From NCBI GenBank assembly GCA_900618425.1, contig UZAN01040036.1:5825-69824 (forward strand): 64,000 bases of DNA. Direction: 5' to 3'. Below, piece after piece: positions 34,566-47,576 of this stretch (its first letter is position 1; the number at the start of each line of letters is the position of its first letter). The stretch comes from Echinostoma caproni. Its lineage: Eukaryota > Platyhelminthes > Trematoda > Plagiorchiida > Echinostomatidae. The position numbers and the translations under genes are program-made. The notes beneath the pieces are model-generated. The model ran no database searches. It saw nothing but the letters and a program-made list of their open reading frames with translations, and had not been told where the DNA came from.

Positions 34566-34905
34566 TTGTGAAGCACGCAAGTTTGCTTTTTCACCTAACC
34601 ATAATGACGTTTTCTTGTTGATATTCATTGAAACTCATCCTCGATGCTGATCTAGTTTCCAATAATCACTTACTCACCTGATTCGTTTATCCGTGTTCCC
34701 GATTGGTTATGGCTCGAAACTAGTTAGATTATTGCTCAAATCTGGTCACGCTTTGCGAAATGTCTCTGACGCATATATGCAGTCAAATAAATATTTTTCC
34801 AGTCTTCGTATTTTCAACTATAGTATTAAAGAGATGAACGAGCAATACACCTTCATGTTTTGGTTCGTTGTCAATTGTATTTGTTCTCCCTGCCAAAACC
34901 CACAG

Positions 34906-34939
34906 CTATTACATATTTATGGTTCTTTTATCCCTATAG
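34906..34939 (+). CDS. possible 34-nt micro-exon
   Basis: TTTGTTCTCCCTGCCAAAACCCACAG (ending 34905) is a strong acceptor and TATAG|GTAAAT a strong donor only 34 bases later. The encoded LLHIYGSFIPI is in an open frame that also extends upstream to about 34693, so a longer exon is possible. Confidence 0.22.
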
Positions 34940-37675
34940 GTAAATAAAGCATAAATCACAGCGCACAATACAAAAACATTTGCTTCAATGATTCTCAAAA
35001 AGGTTTCGCAAACAGAATTATTTTCTTTAGCGAACATCAATTAAAATATATCTGGCACCCACATTCAAATTTTTTAAAGCCTGACTTGACTGCAGATAAT
35101 ACCGTAGCCACCAAAATGTGTTAGTAGTAGTAAGAGAGGTAAAAAAAACTTAACCTAGATCCCTTCGAAAATAAAAACCCGTGTGCTGTGTAGTTCCGCA
35201 TTTAGTCATAACACGTTTTTCTCGGTATAGCTAATCCTTCGTTCATTTTGATTGCTAGAAGTAATTTAATTCACTTGGAATCAACCAGCTGAATCCTGTC
35301 AATGAAAAACCATATCGAAAAATGCAAAAATGTATCTGGAAAGAAAGAAGAACGTTTAAGGTTTGTGTTTCGTCACGGATACTAGAACTAATATTCATCC
35401 GCAACAAGAAGTGAGATTCCTTCAATTACATCAAAACACATTCTGATTTGGATGAATTCACGCGAGGGTGATTGAAAACAAATTTTATGAGGGTGTTTAT
35501 ATGTGTGTTGCATTGTAGAAAACTGATTTGTTTAACGGAAACCATTGAGATACCTAAGCATGCTAACGTAATAACAAGCAATGCACAGACTCTCATCTAC
35601 CGGCAAAAAAGTTAAAATAAATGCATCCATTATTCTCACTGATGAATGATAGCATAGAGATTATGGGACGAGAATCATTGAAAAAAAATCGGTCTTCCTT
35701 TCAACTATTACAGAAGTAAAAACGTAATTTCATCAAACGCAGTTAAATTGGCAAGGAAAAAACAAAGCTACATACTTAAAAAAATTACAATAATTTATCG
35801 TTAAAACTTTAAAACAGCACATACTGTTAGAGGTATGTTCAGATCGTTACTCAAGATAGAATTAGAGAAATATTTTTTTCGTAGCCATGAAGATGTAGAA
35901 AAAAGATGAATGAAGTATCAACAGTCCCGGTTTTCCTTGTGAAAGGCGAAGATATGGCATACTGTAAGACCAGGTGTTGAAGTGAGCTCACAAAGTTGGA
36001 CAAAAACAACTTCTTGAGAAAAAGGTTTTAAAAGTCACTGGTGTTCGTAGTTTGCACAGTGGAGCTGTTTGTACTGATTGGTCAAACATCTGACATACTG
36101 CGCCACATTGCACCCACGTTCCACACTTGTCAGTAAATGTGCCAACTGTACATATGTGCACTTTTTCATCATGAAATGAAGATTTACCCAAAGTTCAAAG
36201 TTTGTCAGATGTGAACAAATCGGGGGTTGGAGTGAAACATTTGTGTGAGGGTAACGTTCAACAGCATAATAACAGCCGACAGAATGGAAACTAGGGGGAA
36301 CGCACCGGGAGGTCGAATTAATTAGCTTCTATCACAACTGGCTTACTATGCGGTAACGCGTAAATAGCCAAAAACTAGATATTGGATGGTTTCTTTTGAA
36401 CATGTGTTCAGAATGCGATTAGTAAAGAAAAACAAAACGGAGAAATTCAAGTTCGTTCTATCGCGTAATGTATCAAATCGATAATTAAGTTACACGGTTA
36501 AGCGAATTCTTAATTTGCTAAAGCCATATTGTTAACAATACCACACGCGGCGGATAAGCTCATTTCAGCATTCGTCATTGTGTTGGTGGTGGTGGTGGTA
36601 CTGCTTCTGCTTTACCCTTTGAAATTGGGAGTGGTTCGGGGAATCTAATTAGAGTTTTAGGCGATTAGTATCAGACACAGGTCTTGGGAACACCGTTGGA
36701 GAAAGAGTGAGTGTATGTAAATTGCACATCAGAATTCTTTGTGATAAAATGAATCATGAAAGAATTGAGAATCTGTTCTTGTTTCAATCAATCTGACAGG
36801 GATAGACAAATGAGAGCAGTGCTTGAACAGTAGCGGTGACTACAAAATAGGGACTCACTAACCTCTTGAGAGATAAATACACGTTTATTGGGTGACTTGT
36901 GTGCCATGGTTGGTTTCAGTCAAGATTTTCCCTTTACACTTTACTTCCAAAAAGAATTGAACAACTGAATGAAAACCCAACATGAATTAGAAATGTTTCA
37001 AAGGTACCTGAAATGAAAGCGATAACTCAAAATCCCCACCCCACGATGCATTCCAAAGCATTCATTCAAATAGCTTTACTATTCGTAACAGTTTAGCAAC
37101 CAATAAAACGCCAGTAAAACAGTACCACCAGATCAAAGCGGTATACATACTCTTTGTTCTTGAATAAAAGGAAATGAAAACAGAGTTCAATAAGCAGCTA
37201 TTTGAGGAGGATGTATCGCTATTTTTGTCCTACTTTATCAACGCATAAATCCTTTAAAAATTACATGTTTCATCGGGAGAAAACGGTGATCAGAAAATTG
37301 CTTCCTCATGTGCATATCTAATCTTCTGGGATAGAAACCCGAATATGAGTATTATCTGCTCGTCATTGTATTTGATAAGTAAAATGCTACAGTCTTGAAA
37401 ATAAGGTCTTTCCTTTCTCGGTACTTATTTTTGTCTTTTCATTTGCGAAATACCTCCAGATAGAATCCTGAATGATGGGTGCATTTTAGTGACCAGCGTT
37501 TCGTGTTATCGTCCTGATCGCATTCAGATGATGAAAATATTATTACATTCATGTGTCAACCATGTCCAATCGAACTGATCATCCGGTCTTAGCAGATTAA
37601 AATGCAGAGATACACACACAGTCCTCTGTTCATCCGGTCAACAATACACGCGAGTGGCACAAGACTCGAGTTTCG
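34940..37675. other. no gene seen
   Basis: AT-rich. (GGT)5 at about 36584-36600. The segment at 37490-37535 (GACCAGCGTTTCGTGTTATC...GATGATGA) resembles, inverted, the repeat at 61255-61345. Confidence 0.35.
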
Positions 37676-37795
37676 CTCTTATTAGAGCTCATCAGTAGTG
37701 CATATTCACCGTCCCATCCGTGATTTGAATTCCGGACCGACCGTATGGAGAGTGTGCGTTACCACTATGTCAACCAGTTGATACCAGAAATGTCA
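37676..37795 (-). repeat. SINE-B, inverted copy
   Basis: On the minus strand: GGTATCAACTGGTTGACATA, GTGGTAACGCACACTCTCCA, GGTCCGGAATTCAAATCACG and TGCACTACTGATGAGCTC match SINE-B at 1943-2090 in order. It faces the copy at 37918. Confidence 0.6.
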
Positions 37796-37917
37796 ATTCA
37801 TGCACGTTGAGGTGCCATCTTGTGACCCAACAGCAATTATAAACTGTAAACTCCAATCAAAAGCCGTCTGGTCACAAAATGAACATCTAAATAAATGAAT
37901 TGATAATGCTGATAAGT

Positions 37918-38035
37918 CCCGGTATGGGCTAGTTGGCACAATGGTAAAACACTCGTTTCATGCAATGGGTCCGGAAGTCAAAGTTCAGAGGAGACGGTGA
38001 ATATGCACTACTGATGAGCTCAAACAAGAGAAAAT
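37918..38035 (+). repeat. SINE-B copy
   Basis: GGTATGGGCTAGTTGGCACA, ATGCAATGGGTCCGGAAGTC and TGCACTACTGATGAGCTC match the family. The B box is damaged (AAGTCAAAGTTC). Confidence 0.6.
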
Positions 38036-39180
38036 CTCCATTCCGATATATTGTGGAATGGATGGATTGACGATTGTGCGTGAAGATGAGATATGAAGCA
38101 TGGCCAGTTCAAATAAGTAACATTTATCGCATACCACTACTTAAAAGTCACTGAGTCAAAGGTGGATTGGGGAAAAGTTACAGTGACATTCGACTGTTGA
38201 TAAAACGTGATATTTGATGATGCGGTTTTCATTTATCAAATAGATATTAACAGACATACACTCCATGTAAATTATTATTCTGTGTTGGTTCGATCATAAC
38301 TGAAGGGTATTTTTCACGTCCGGAAATATAATTGATGGGTCCAAATAAACACATGTGGTATCCCTTTTTCAACCATTATGCTTCCAGGAAAACTATAAAT
38401 AGCAAATATCAATGTATAAAATGCATGAAAGTATTTTTCTGAACAAAAATGCATCCAGGAGGTTACATAGATTACAAATGAGACCATTTCAGTTGAATGG
38501 TCTTCCTATGGACCGAATTGAATTGTATTTCACTCGACGTATTTTACTCAAAGCAGCTATAAGTGATTCAACCCTGTCTGATTGTATTAGTTTCTTTACT
38601 CAATTGCTCACACTTATTCAATCTGAATGGCGTTTAAGTTATTAGCATTTATATTGTTTATTGCAGCTATTACCAGAAGAGCCAGACAAGTGGGAATAAT
38701 TTTAATTGGTCTTTGTGTCTGAATATTCTAAAGAACCACTCGTAATTTTCGGTCCTCAATTTACAGCCGCCAGCTAGTAATCTTTTATTTTATTTTGCCT
38801 CAATCTATTTTTTCGATATCAAATGCAACCCGAGAAGCCAGTACTGATTATGCCAAAGGATTATTGAGACGTTTTAATTTATTTCAAATAAACTACGAAT
38901 TGCACGCAAAGTAAACCGAACAGTTAGATATTTTCTGTCTTTACAAGTGCATTATACCGCTTTCTCGAATACTTGAAATACGCCGCCCCGAGATGCTACA
39001 ACACAATAGTCCTCCACTTCGGTACTCGGACTAGCTCACTTGTCAGACTGGTTTAGCATCGACTGTGTTTCCCCTCCACTTTCCCAATAAAGGTGATCGA
39101 ATTCTCCCAACTAAACTCCGAAGCCGTACATGTTAGTCTACAACTTGGGTTTTTGTTTCACTCATTGCGGGTATTTACAG
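38036..39180. other. weak open frame 38459-38645; otherwise empty
   Basis: After TGCATCCAG (38458) a plus frame reads LQMRPFQLNGLPMDRIELYF then TRRILLKAAISDSTLSDCIS to a stop at 38645. A strong acceptor TATATTGTTTATTGCAG follows at 38666 with open sequence behind it. A GT at 38632 would give a 35-nt intron joining them, but the donor is poor. Left uncalled. Confidence 0.25.
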
Positions 39181-39268
39181 CGCGGAAATAAAAAAAGTAA
39201 TAACTTTCCAGTGTATTTGTCAGCTGCCCACACACTGACAGTTATTGTCGATGGGAGTAACATATCAG
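39181..39268 (+). CDS. candidate internal exon (88 nt)
   Basis: TTTTTGTTTCACTCATTGCG...TTTACAG is a good acceptor ending at 39180. The frame RGNKKSNNFPVYLSAAHTLT then VIVDGSNIS exits in phase 1 at ATCAG|GTACAC. The alternation of hydrophobic residues would suit beta strands of an extracellular domain (inference). It joins in frame to 39514 (G+GA). No family is recognised. Confidence 0.35.
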
Positions 39269-39513
39269 GTACACCAAAAATAAATAGTTTTAAAGCGGAT
39301 ACAAGAAAGAAAGGTTTGGATTGATCTCTGAGATCCGACAACATTCTTTTTATCAGTTGGGTTTGTGAAAAAGAACTGAATGTGAATGAATGTCAAGGAA
39401 ATCCAAGCTTATCATTCCAGGTGATCAGAAATGGGGATAAGAAACACCAATACTTCCAATGAGATTTAGAAGGCATGACTCACTTTCACTCACTTTTCTC
39501 ATTGAACATTCAG

Positions 39514-39562
39514 GAGGACATAAGTTTGACTTCGTTTCCGTGACAATCATCGACCAAACCCA
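39514..39562 (+). CDS. candidate exon (49 nt) before tiny intron
   Basis: CTCACTTTCACTCACTTTTC...CATTCAG is among the best acceptors in the window. Read in the phase left by 39268 it gives GHKFDFVSVTIIDQT and then ACCCA|GTAAAA. The continuing frame would stop at the TAA three bases on, unless the 28 bases 39563-39590 (GTAAAA...TCTCAAG) are removed or one base is missing from the sequence. Confidence 0.32.
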
Positions 39563-39590
39563 GTAAAAACATGCCAGGGAGTTTCTCAAG

Positions 39591-39771
39591 GCCTGAAACC
39601 CCTGTGATTGAACCAATGAACACGCACATCATACTGGATCACGTGAACACGCCAATGAAACTCATAGATCAAATGACGCACGAAAAAGGTCATATCGTGA
39701 CCCGAATCGTGGGGGAGAATAATACGTCCATCCCGACGAACAAACAACTAGCATTTCCCACTTTGCGCTAG
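39591..39771 (+). CDS. candidate terminal exon
   Basis: Phase 2 entry from 39562 completes a CAG codon. The frame PETPVIEPMNTHIILDHVNT, then PMKLIDQMTHEKGHIVTRIV, runs to TAG at 39769-39771 (end LAFPTLR). GC is above background and NNTS would be an N-glycosylation sequon. The frame is also open 5' of the tiny intron (ATG at 39571), so 39571-39771 could be read without splicing as a 66-codon frame. Confidence 0.33.
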
Positions 39772-42700
39772 GTCAACGGTTAAACAGGTTGAACACAACG
39801 GGAATGATGTATAAAATTATTCTTGCAAGCAGTGGAGAAATTTTAGGCGAACGGTAAAAATGCAATCTTCCCATTTCAGCGAAGTCAGTTGTCAAATGAA
39901 AAATGTAGTTTTTTTGAGTTCTGTATAATCAATGTTACAGGAACTAACAAATTGATCAAGTCAAACGACCATGTGGTGCACAATTATTGAAGTATCCATT
40001 GGTCTGCTCCGGTTTTCTGGGTTTGTTTATCAGCCTTAACGATGTCACAATTTTAAGATCATGATTTTGGTCCTGCAGTTTTCCAATGAATACCTGACTA
40101 TGACGTTCAGACTAAGAGTACATGAGAGTTTATTTACCTTTTTTGCTATGAGCGAAGAAAATTATTTTTCACTAAGCTTGAGGTCAGTGTTCTTTGACGA
40201 AGACTGTTGAATTCGCATCGGGAAATTCTTAGTAACCTAGGAGGTTAGAGGATGAATAGATGTTGCATAACTGAAGTATGGACCAATAGCTCACAGAATA
40301 GATTTTTCTGCAAAACAACAAGTTATCATGTAAATCTTAGTAGGTGCAACCAGAGAAACTATTTCTCTTGTTGGTGTCATGAATCGGAGAAGAGATGGGG
40401 ATAGATTAGAGTCTTTTTGATAGAAAGCAGTCGACATGGTTGATCGTAACTTGTTGCAGCTCAGGTTATCGAAGGGGATATATATTTCAATTATGTTTTC
40501 GGTTAAATAACCTTTCCCGTCAGTGTTTTCAGCGGCTTACAAAATTTAATTAACCCGATGCCTAGAGGACTGAATAAAGCAATAAGAAGCTTAGGACGAG
40601 AAACGGTTTGTTGTTAGACGTTTAGCCTATCTTGATCGGATTGTGACCTGTGTGAGAGCCAATCAATACCGTTTGGGTTGAAAACCGGCTGTATTAAGAT
40701 AATGAGTAGTAGTTAAATGAACTAACTTATCCATGGAACTAAATGGACTGATATGGGTATTTTTCACCTGTTCACCGTGAAATTATGTACGACAAGAAAA
40801 AAGGCCCATAGCAACCCGAAGCAGTTTGTATCTTTAACGGTAACGTTTTGAGCCGGTTTGGAGAATATACATGTATGTGGTTGATTTTAGGGTGTTGGTC
40901 GAACAATTCATCGTGCATCGGAATCGGTAATAGGATATCGGTTGAGCTGTTTTGAAAAGTATTTGACTCTTTATGGAATTTTCTTCCACATTAGAACCAA
41001 GTTTTCTGCATTCTTCAAGTTAGTATGTGAATGTTATTAACAGATAACCGCCTTTGGGTTAGTACAATTCAATCACTTTGAGAGAGAACCAAGTAAAAGT
41101 GGCACGGATGAGAAAATCCATAAAAGATTGTGTATCCGAGTTCAGAATTGATATCAAGCATTTTGAGTATGAACTTTAGATTATGTTTAAATTATCCTTT
41201 TTAAATTAGTTAATTAGATGGTTAAATTACAGTCAAAGCGCAGGTTTAGTACATTTTAACACTCATCTGGTACAAGGTAGATGTTGATCTGAGCTGCCCA
41301 TATCTTCTCAGAGTGTGAAGATAATCAGGATGGAAAAAATCGTTGTCTCTGTTTGAATAACAAGAGTCTGTATTGGTCAAATGCGATACCCAAATTTCAT
41401 GAAATCTTCACGTGTATTGTGCCGATCCCAGTTGGTAAGATCAGCAAAACTCAACACTCAACAGATTCTTTCTTCAAGGGACAAACTAATTCAGCTTCAC
41501 TGTCAATGTGCACGCTCTCCAATTGTCTAAAATGTCATGATGATGTTGTCCAAGTTTCCTTCAGGGTAACTTAAGCATGGAGTGATTCGATCAAAAAAAA
41601 CAATAATTAAAAAACGTCCTGTTGAAACAACCTGCTTTTGTAGGAGAAGGTCATGAATCTTAACTATTTTAATCCACATTTTTCTTCTTTTAACGAGTCA
41701 CATGACAGCAACAGCATGTCCGTTGTGCTTGATTGATTGGTGAAACGTGATATAATCTGGAATCTCATCGCTAATCTTCAAGTATATTTCACAGTGTCCA
41801 TTTTCAACTGGTCATTGAAGCATAGTATAAAACATTCTGGTGTTTCAGCGGTAGGTATCAAATATTTTGGTATTAAAAGTAGGGGGAAGTGGTACAGATG
41901 TTTAGTGATTCTATCTTTCCCCCAATAAATTTTCAATCGCTGATCTGCTTAGTTCAATCAAAGTTTTGATTGACGGTAATTTATAAAAAGACGTTCATTT
42001 CCTGAGGGTTGATTTTAAAAACACGTGACAAACTGTGTTATTTACTACGTGTCATTTTTTTCTACACAAAATTCATTCAGCATAACATCGTTTGACTGAA
42101 AAAGTATTTTTTCCTTCTTTTCCACTATCAAGCTTTAATCTGTTCCTTCCGGAAATAGGTTTATTTAGGTCTTCCTCAGAACTACGCAGACAGCTGAAAC
42201 TTATCAAAACTGTATTTTGAACGGATTTCTAAAAGTGACTGGCACATACGACGGTGGATTGCTCCGACGAACGTAACAAACATGTGTACACATTTTTCAC
42301 TGCAATTACCAAATATCTTAGTATTTTTTGGCCTTAGTAATCGCTATCGCATTTCCCGAATCGCCTCAACCACATACATGGTAGTTTCGTAGATGTTACT
42401 TACGACCTCCTGGTTACCCATATGATTCAGTTCTACCACCGGACAACGGTCAAAAACAGCAACAAAAAGCCCACGTATGGAACGCATGAAAAACAATCCA
42501 CGAGATACCTCCCAGAAAGATCATTGTGTCCAAACAACGTGGTTATACCCTGAGATGGCTAGGACAAATCAACACAAGTTTTTTCATACTTGATCCGGAG
42601 TCAATTGGATACAGATGAACGTATCAATCGAGTGGTTTCACCTAACTGGCATTTGCATCTTGCCTGAATACGATTGGAATGGTTTTGTCTGGTTTTAGAT

Positions 42701-43266
42701 CCTATATGACCACCAGCCCACCACCAAGACTACTACCATCATTTCGTCCTCGTGTTATTGCCTTTCTCACCTCTTAACTATGGTGAATAGCTATCGTGTC
42801 AGTGTTTATTGTTGGTAATAGACAACCCAAGTGAAACAGATTTCCAATCAACAGCCCCAGAAAATGTTTCTGGAGTGGTACATACTGCAAGTTAGTTAAA
42901 TTAATGATTTAGGATTATTTAGTAAAGGGATGTGTACGTGTAAACCGGCTACTTTTGTTTGACATTGAAACTGAAAATACCTTAAGGCATGGATTTTAAG
43001 GATTTAGAAATTTACATTCAAAAACAACAATTGTATTGGGAGGCTTGAGATTTTATTCGGTTTATCCCTGCAACAAAGCTGTGACTGGGAAGAAAAGTGG
43101 AGTTAATTGCTGATAGCTGAGAACCTGCTTATATGCTATCAGTTCAAACCAGTAAGAACTTCCGGTTGAATTTTGGGTTTCCACCCAACTAAAAGTTCTT
43201 AGATAGCTTCAGACCGATAATTCAGGTGGTAGTAGATTGCTAAGGGAGAAATAATCAAATTGAGAG
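39772..43266. other. no gene seen
   Basis: Uniformly AT-rich; frames at 41353-41574 and 41737-41928 (+) lack splice support; no repeat recognised. Confidence 0.35.
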
Positions 43267-43373
43267 GCCTCGGTGGGATTCGTAACCACGCATAGACACC
43301 GCCTACGCTTTTGTACAGCGCAAGCTCTACAAGCTGAACTACGAGGCCACGTGAGTTCGAATCCCACCGAGGC
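43267..43373. repeat. paired tRNA-like heads in inverted orientation
   Basis: GCCTCGGTGGGATTCG (43267-43282) is the exact reverse complement of 43358-43373. On the minus strand 43348-43266 has GGCCTCG/CGAGGCC acceptor-like ends, a valid A box (TAGTTCAGCTTG), a D-arm, and a GCGCT/AGCGT arm with a seven-base loop, but an altered B box (GGTTACGAATCC) and an over-long variable region. The plus-strand piece keeps a perfect GTTCGAATCCC B box. This looks like two tRNA-derived SINE heads joined head to head rather than a working tRNA. Confidence 0.55.
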
Positions 43374-46300
43374 TACTGAACGTTTTGCAATCTCGACGTA
43401 AAAATCTTCAATCTGCCAAACAACAGTTTGAGTTATTATTTGAACTTAAAATATCTAACAAACTATTCGATTAGGTATATTTTTCTGCAGCCCATTTTAC
43501 CCTTCAGTGTCCAATCACCTATTGTTCATGTCTGTCTATTTTGGGAACAGCACTACCGAGGAGGTTCCAGAAAAACCACACTATTATCTGAGATCAAGAC
43601 GATTTGCGTGCAGTTTCCCTGTGAAGAAACCCGCCGGGGATTGAATAATGGTACTAAAATAATCTCCTCGCTGCACCGAGTGGTAGAAGGTCGGGACGAT
43701 GATTGCTTGGTTGATAATGGAGTCTTCCTATGGGATAGATGTCCGCTTATTGCATGATTGACGTGGCGGTTATAAAACCCCAACACATTCCCTATCCAAT
43801 GAATGTTGTGTAAAGTCATGAACCACAGTTCAAATCAGCAACTGAATCGCCCACCTCTGTTCTAGAGACCAGCGTATGCACCATAAATTTTCATCACGAA
43901 CGACTCCCAGTATGTGGAAAACCACTTGGATCTAGTTCATTAGGAGAGGTTGCATGCCAGCAGTCACACACACGTTGCTGCTGCTGGTTAAGTGAATGGC
44001 AACGGTCTCGTTGGGTCACATTTTATCACCAACTTAAGGATACCGATCAGAGTCCATAACCGACTCTTCGCAGGAGGAAACTTTTGATTTTTTGACCACA
44101 CTCGAATATGACCGACTGTTCGTGAATCGGGAGCCGGTAATTGATGTGTACCTTCGGGGATCCTGTGGTGTGAAAGCGTTTCTCGTGGATTCTTTTGTTC
44201 ACCACACTTTTCCCATGGAACTTGATTATAATTCAAGATAGGTAGATGGCTCTGTGCGTGGTGTTTTGGTCTGCATCTAGCTGAAGATCAGAGCATGGAA
44301 CACAAACTCCTATCACTCGTAAAACACAAAATCGTAATGTCCATATTTCCCACAGCTGGCTCAGCGTTTCAATTGTGCACAAATTTGGAATAAATCGGAG
44401 ATTTAATAGAGGGGGCAAAAAAGAGAACAACTGAATTGTACAAAATTTTGGAAATCACTCAGCCACTAAATCACTTGGCTTTGCCAGTTCGGTTCCACTT
44501 GAAAAGCTTTCATTTACGAGTAGTAGTTTATAACAACAAGTTTATAATTATGACTCGAAACAAAAACACCGTCATTAAAATAAGACATAAGAATTCACAA
44601 AGTATTCAACAAGTGATTTTATGGCCCAGTTGAAAACGGTTTTCTCACTAACAACTAAACATCTATTAGGACCGCATTCATTTAAGTTTGCTTTATTATG
44701 ACTAGCTCTTGATAGAGTGACTAGTATAAGTAGAGTAAGCGAAAAATTATAGTACTGTTAGTGAGCAGCAGCCATTTATTTGAAAGCTAAACAACAGGCT
44801 CCTTTTACCTCAACCTCTTTTGGTGATGTTCTCGTTTTGTGCGGACCACTAGCCGAGGAATCCTTCTCGCGNCGCGATAGAAGGCAAACCGTCCTGAAAA
44901 GCTACTAATATCGAGAGTCTATGAATCATTAGCTCTGTGCTTTTCCAGCCAAAGACTACTTTTATCAGTAGTGAGTTGACTGTTTGTAAAGGGATCGGAT
45001 GAAGACCAGTGTTGAACAACATTGAAATAAACAATCATGCTGACCACAAGCGTGATTCAGTGTAACAACCCCGCCGATTTCTTGTCAGTTGTACTCTGAC
45101 CCTGACCTCGTTAAGCCAATCCGATGCGATTGATCATTGAAGAATTACGTCTCCCATGATTAACCGCATGAAGTGAAGTGCTTCTAGGGACAGCCAATCC
45201 ACACATATTGCGACAGGTGATTTGATGTGATTTTGCCGATAGTTGTGCCTAGTGCGTTTGGGGTCAGTTAGATGATGACTATCAATTATGACCTTAAAGT
45301 GTAAGCTTTTCAATCTCAGAATCGTATGCACATACATGAATGTTATTGTTGTTGAATATAGTTACAATAATCTTTTATTCATTTCATTTACAGAGCATTC
45401 AATAATTTGGCCAATTTCACCATAGAGAGCTGCAGCCAATCAATATTGCTCTAATAGCAAGCTTAACTCTTTGTTTGGTTTTCTGGTCTGCTAGCATTCA
45501 ATGCATTTGAGTCAGCCAGGAAATATGAGAGACATTTGAGAAAAAACATGCGTCTGCATAAAAAGACAATTGGGTGCTTCTAAGCATATCACAAAGCATG
45601 AAAAGAACATTCCCCAAAATTATCATCAACGAGGGACCTTGAGGATTGAAACTCACAAAAATACATTTGATTTTAATTTTTGAAATTGTTTGTAACTTTG
45701 GTTCCTCCGATGGAGTTCAGTGTTCATCTGTTCATTTGTTTCCATGGTTCAAAGCATATGACACTCAGGATCAGAGGTTTGACCCCACGAAGTTGCGAGG
45801 ATCCTCCTGCCGAATTGAGGCAATCGATCAAGGGCGTAACTAATTAATACCTTGTTGATTGAAGCTACAAGATGAATCCGGCCCAAAGTGTTTGGAGTAC
45901 CGCTTAACGTCCAGAGACAGTAATCTAAGCGGATGGAGTATCCCGTCTGCCACAGAAGAAGCTACGTTAATCCGCTTTCACAAGCCATAATTGTGTGAGG
46001 TTACTGGGTGTTTCATGTCCGAATATTCATCGAAACTTGACTAACTCATCTAGTTGCAGTAATTTTTGTTTTTCTGTATCAACTCAGAAACCAAAGATGT
46101 CATCTATTTTAATGTGTTCATTTTCATATCGTTATTATTTGCGCTCTTATCACCCATTTCTAGACACTTTGTGATAGACTAGAGAGAATGAATTACAGAG
46201 AAATAATCAAATTGATTAACTTGTCTTCTGTTCGAAATGTAGTACAAAAACTTGTAGATTTGGTTCTTTCGCTCCTCATATGTTTTACTGTAGCACAAGA

Positions 46301-47425
46301 AGCGCAGATCAGATTCATATATACTTCCGGATGCAATCACGATTCTTTTTGTTAGCAATACACAAAATCCTGTTTGTTTTATTTGTGTATGACGAGCCTT
46401 TTCCTCGCACCACTGCCGCCAATGAATTGATGATTTAACCGCATTGTGTGGACATCATTCAGTGAGATTTCAAAGATTGAATGGCTGGCTGAAAGGTGGG
46501 CAATCCACACAGAAAAGCCCATTGGAATTAAATCAACGCCAATCAACGCTCCTAAAATAAAATGTATGCCAACAACTAAACATAAAAACACGAACTTTCT
46601 TACGTTCTGACACGGATACTGATGACACAACATGTGCTACTAACTGTAATGCAAAACAAATTGCACCCATAAAATGTGTATGTACTTGGTGGGATGTAAA
46701 TAGGAATAAAAACAAGCATTCCACTGCTAAACACGTTACTGGCTCACCTATATAGGGCGAAAGATCCATTTAGAAAACACGGCGAACACAAGAGTGCAGC
46801 GTAAGAACTGGCTTCATGAACGAAATGGTACTTATCTCTGGGCATGGACAGTTATTTATGTCTTAAATGGTTTCTGACCAAGGTCAGGACGGATATTTCA
46901 TGCAAAATGTTTGATTTATATTGAATTCACGGATTCAATCGATCTGTACTTGTGTTGTTAGAAACATATACCAGTACAAGAAAACTTGTGTTACCCGGAA
47001 GTATGCTATATTATATCCATTATTCAAATCACTTTCTGTTTTCATATTGCCCTAACATATGAAAAACGAAATCGATTATTTAATTGGTTTAAACTATCAG
47101 GAACTTCCAATTACTTCAACAGGTTATTTTTAATTGCGTGACTTGTAAGTGAATCTTGTTGTAAACGTTTATCTAACACGAGATGATGATAACCCTTTTT
47201 AATTTTCAGGGTAATATATAAACTGTGCGCACCTTATTTAATGTCCGAAAACCGAACCACAACCCTGTTCTTTTTTCTGTATACAATTTTTCCGCCAGTT
47301 AACTCATTCAAATTTGATGTGTAAAATTAAACTTTGCATTCGAATTTCGTTTAACCGTTTCGTTCTCATTGGATACTTTTGGCGCAACGGACCAATTAGT
47401 AATGTATTACATCTTTCTACGGTAG
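43374..47425. other. no supported gene; several weak frames
   Basis: 43428-43819 is open on both strands with a B-box-like TTCAATCCCCGGCGGG on minus at about 43625-43645, so it is likely repeat-derived. A minus frame ending at 46379 (ALIGVDLIPMGFSVWIAHLS) follows a good TTTTATTTTAG acceptor at 46555 but has no other support. A tRNA-like GAGGTTTGACCCCAC lies at 45774. A single N lies at 44872. Confidence 0.3.
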
Positions 47426-47576
47426 CGATCATTGAGGTTTCACTCAATATTTATATAAATCATTCCAAACCATGGAACTTGGAACTGCAGCTTCACGTTC
47501 TCAATGGCTTAGCGTACAATACTCCAGAAGCAGAAAGCATTAGGGCTAGTTTATTAATGAAACACACTATTCATTG
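47426..47576 (+). CDS. candidate internal exon (151 nt)
   Basis: TATTACATCTTTCTACGGTAG ends at 47425. The frame IIEVSLNIYINHSKPWNLEL, then QLHVLNGLAYNTPEAESIRA, reaches CATTG|GTATGA, entering in phase 1 and leaving in phase 2. Both sites are good. Protein-like composition with an NHS sequon; no family recognised. A further ATG-started plus frame at 47612-47797 follows. Confidence 0.3.

Noticed and set aside
43266..43348. Functional tRNA gene on the minus strand
   Set aside because: The acceptor stem and A box are good, but the B box is altered, the variable region is too long, and an anticodon-position ACA would be unusual. A tRNA-derived repeat fits better.
46379..46553. Terminal exon with a membrane-like segment on the minus strand
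   Set aside because: Good acceptor but no donor, no partner exon choice and background GC; many such acceptor-plus-frame pairs are expected by chance.
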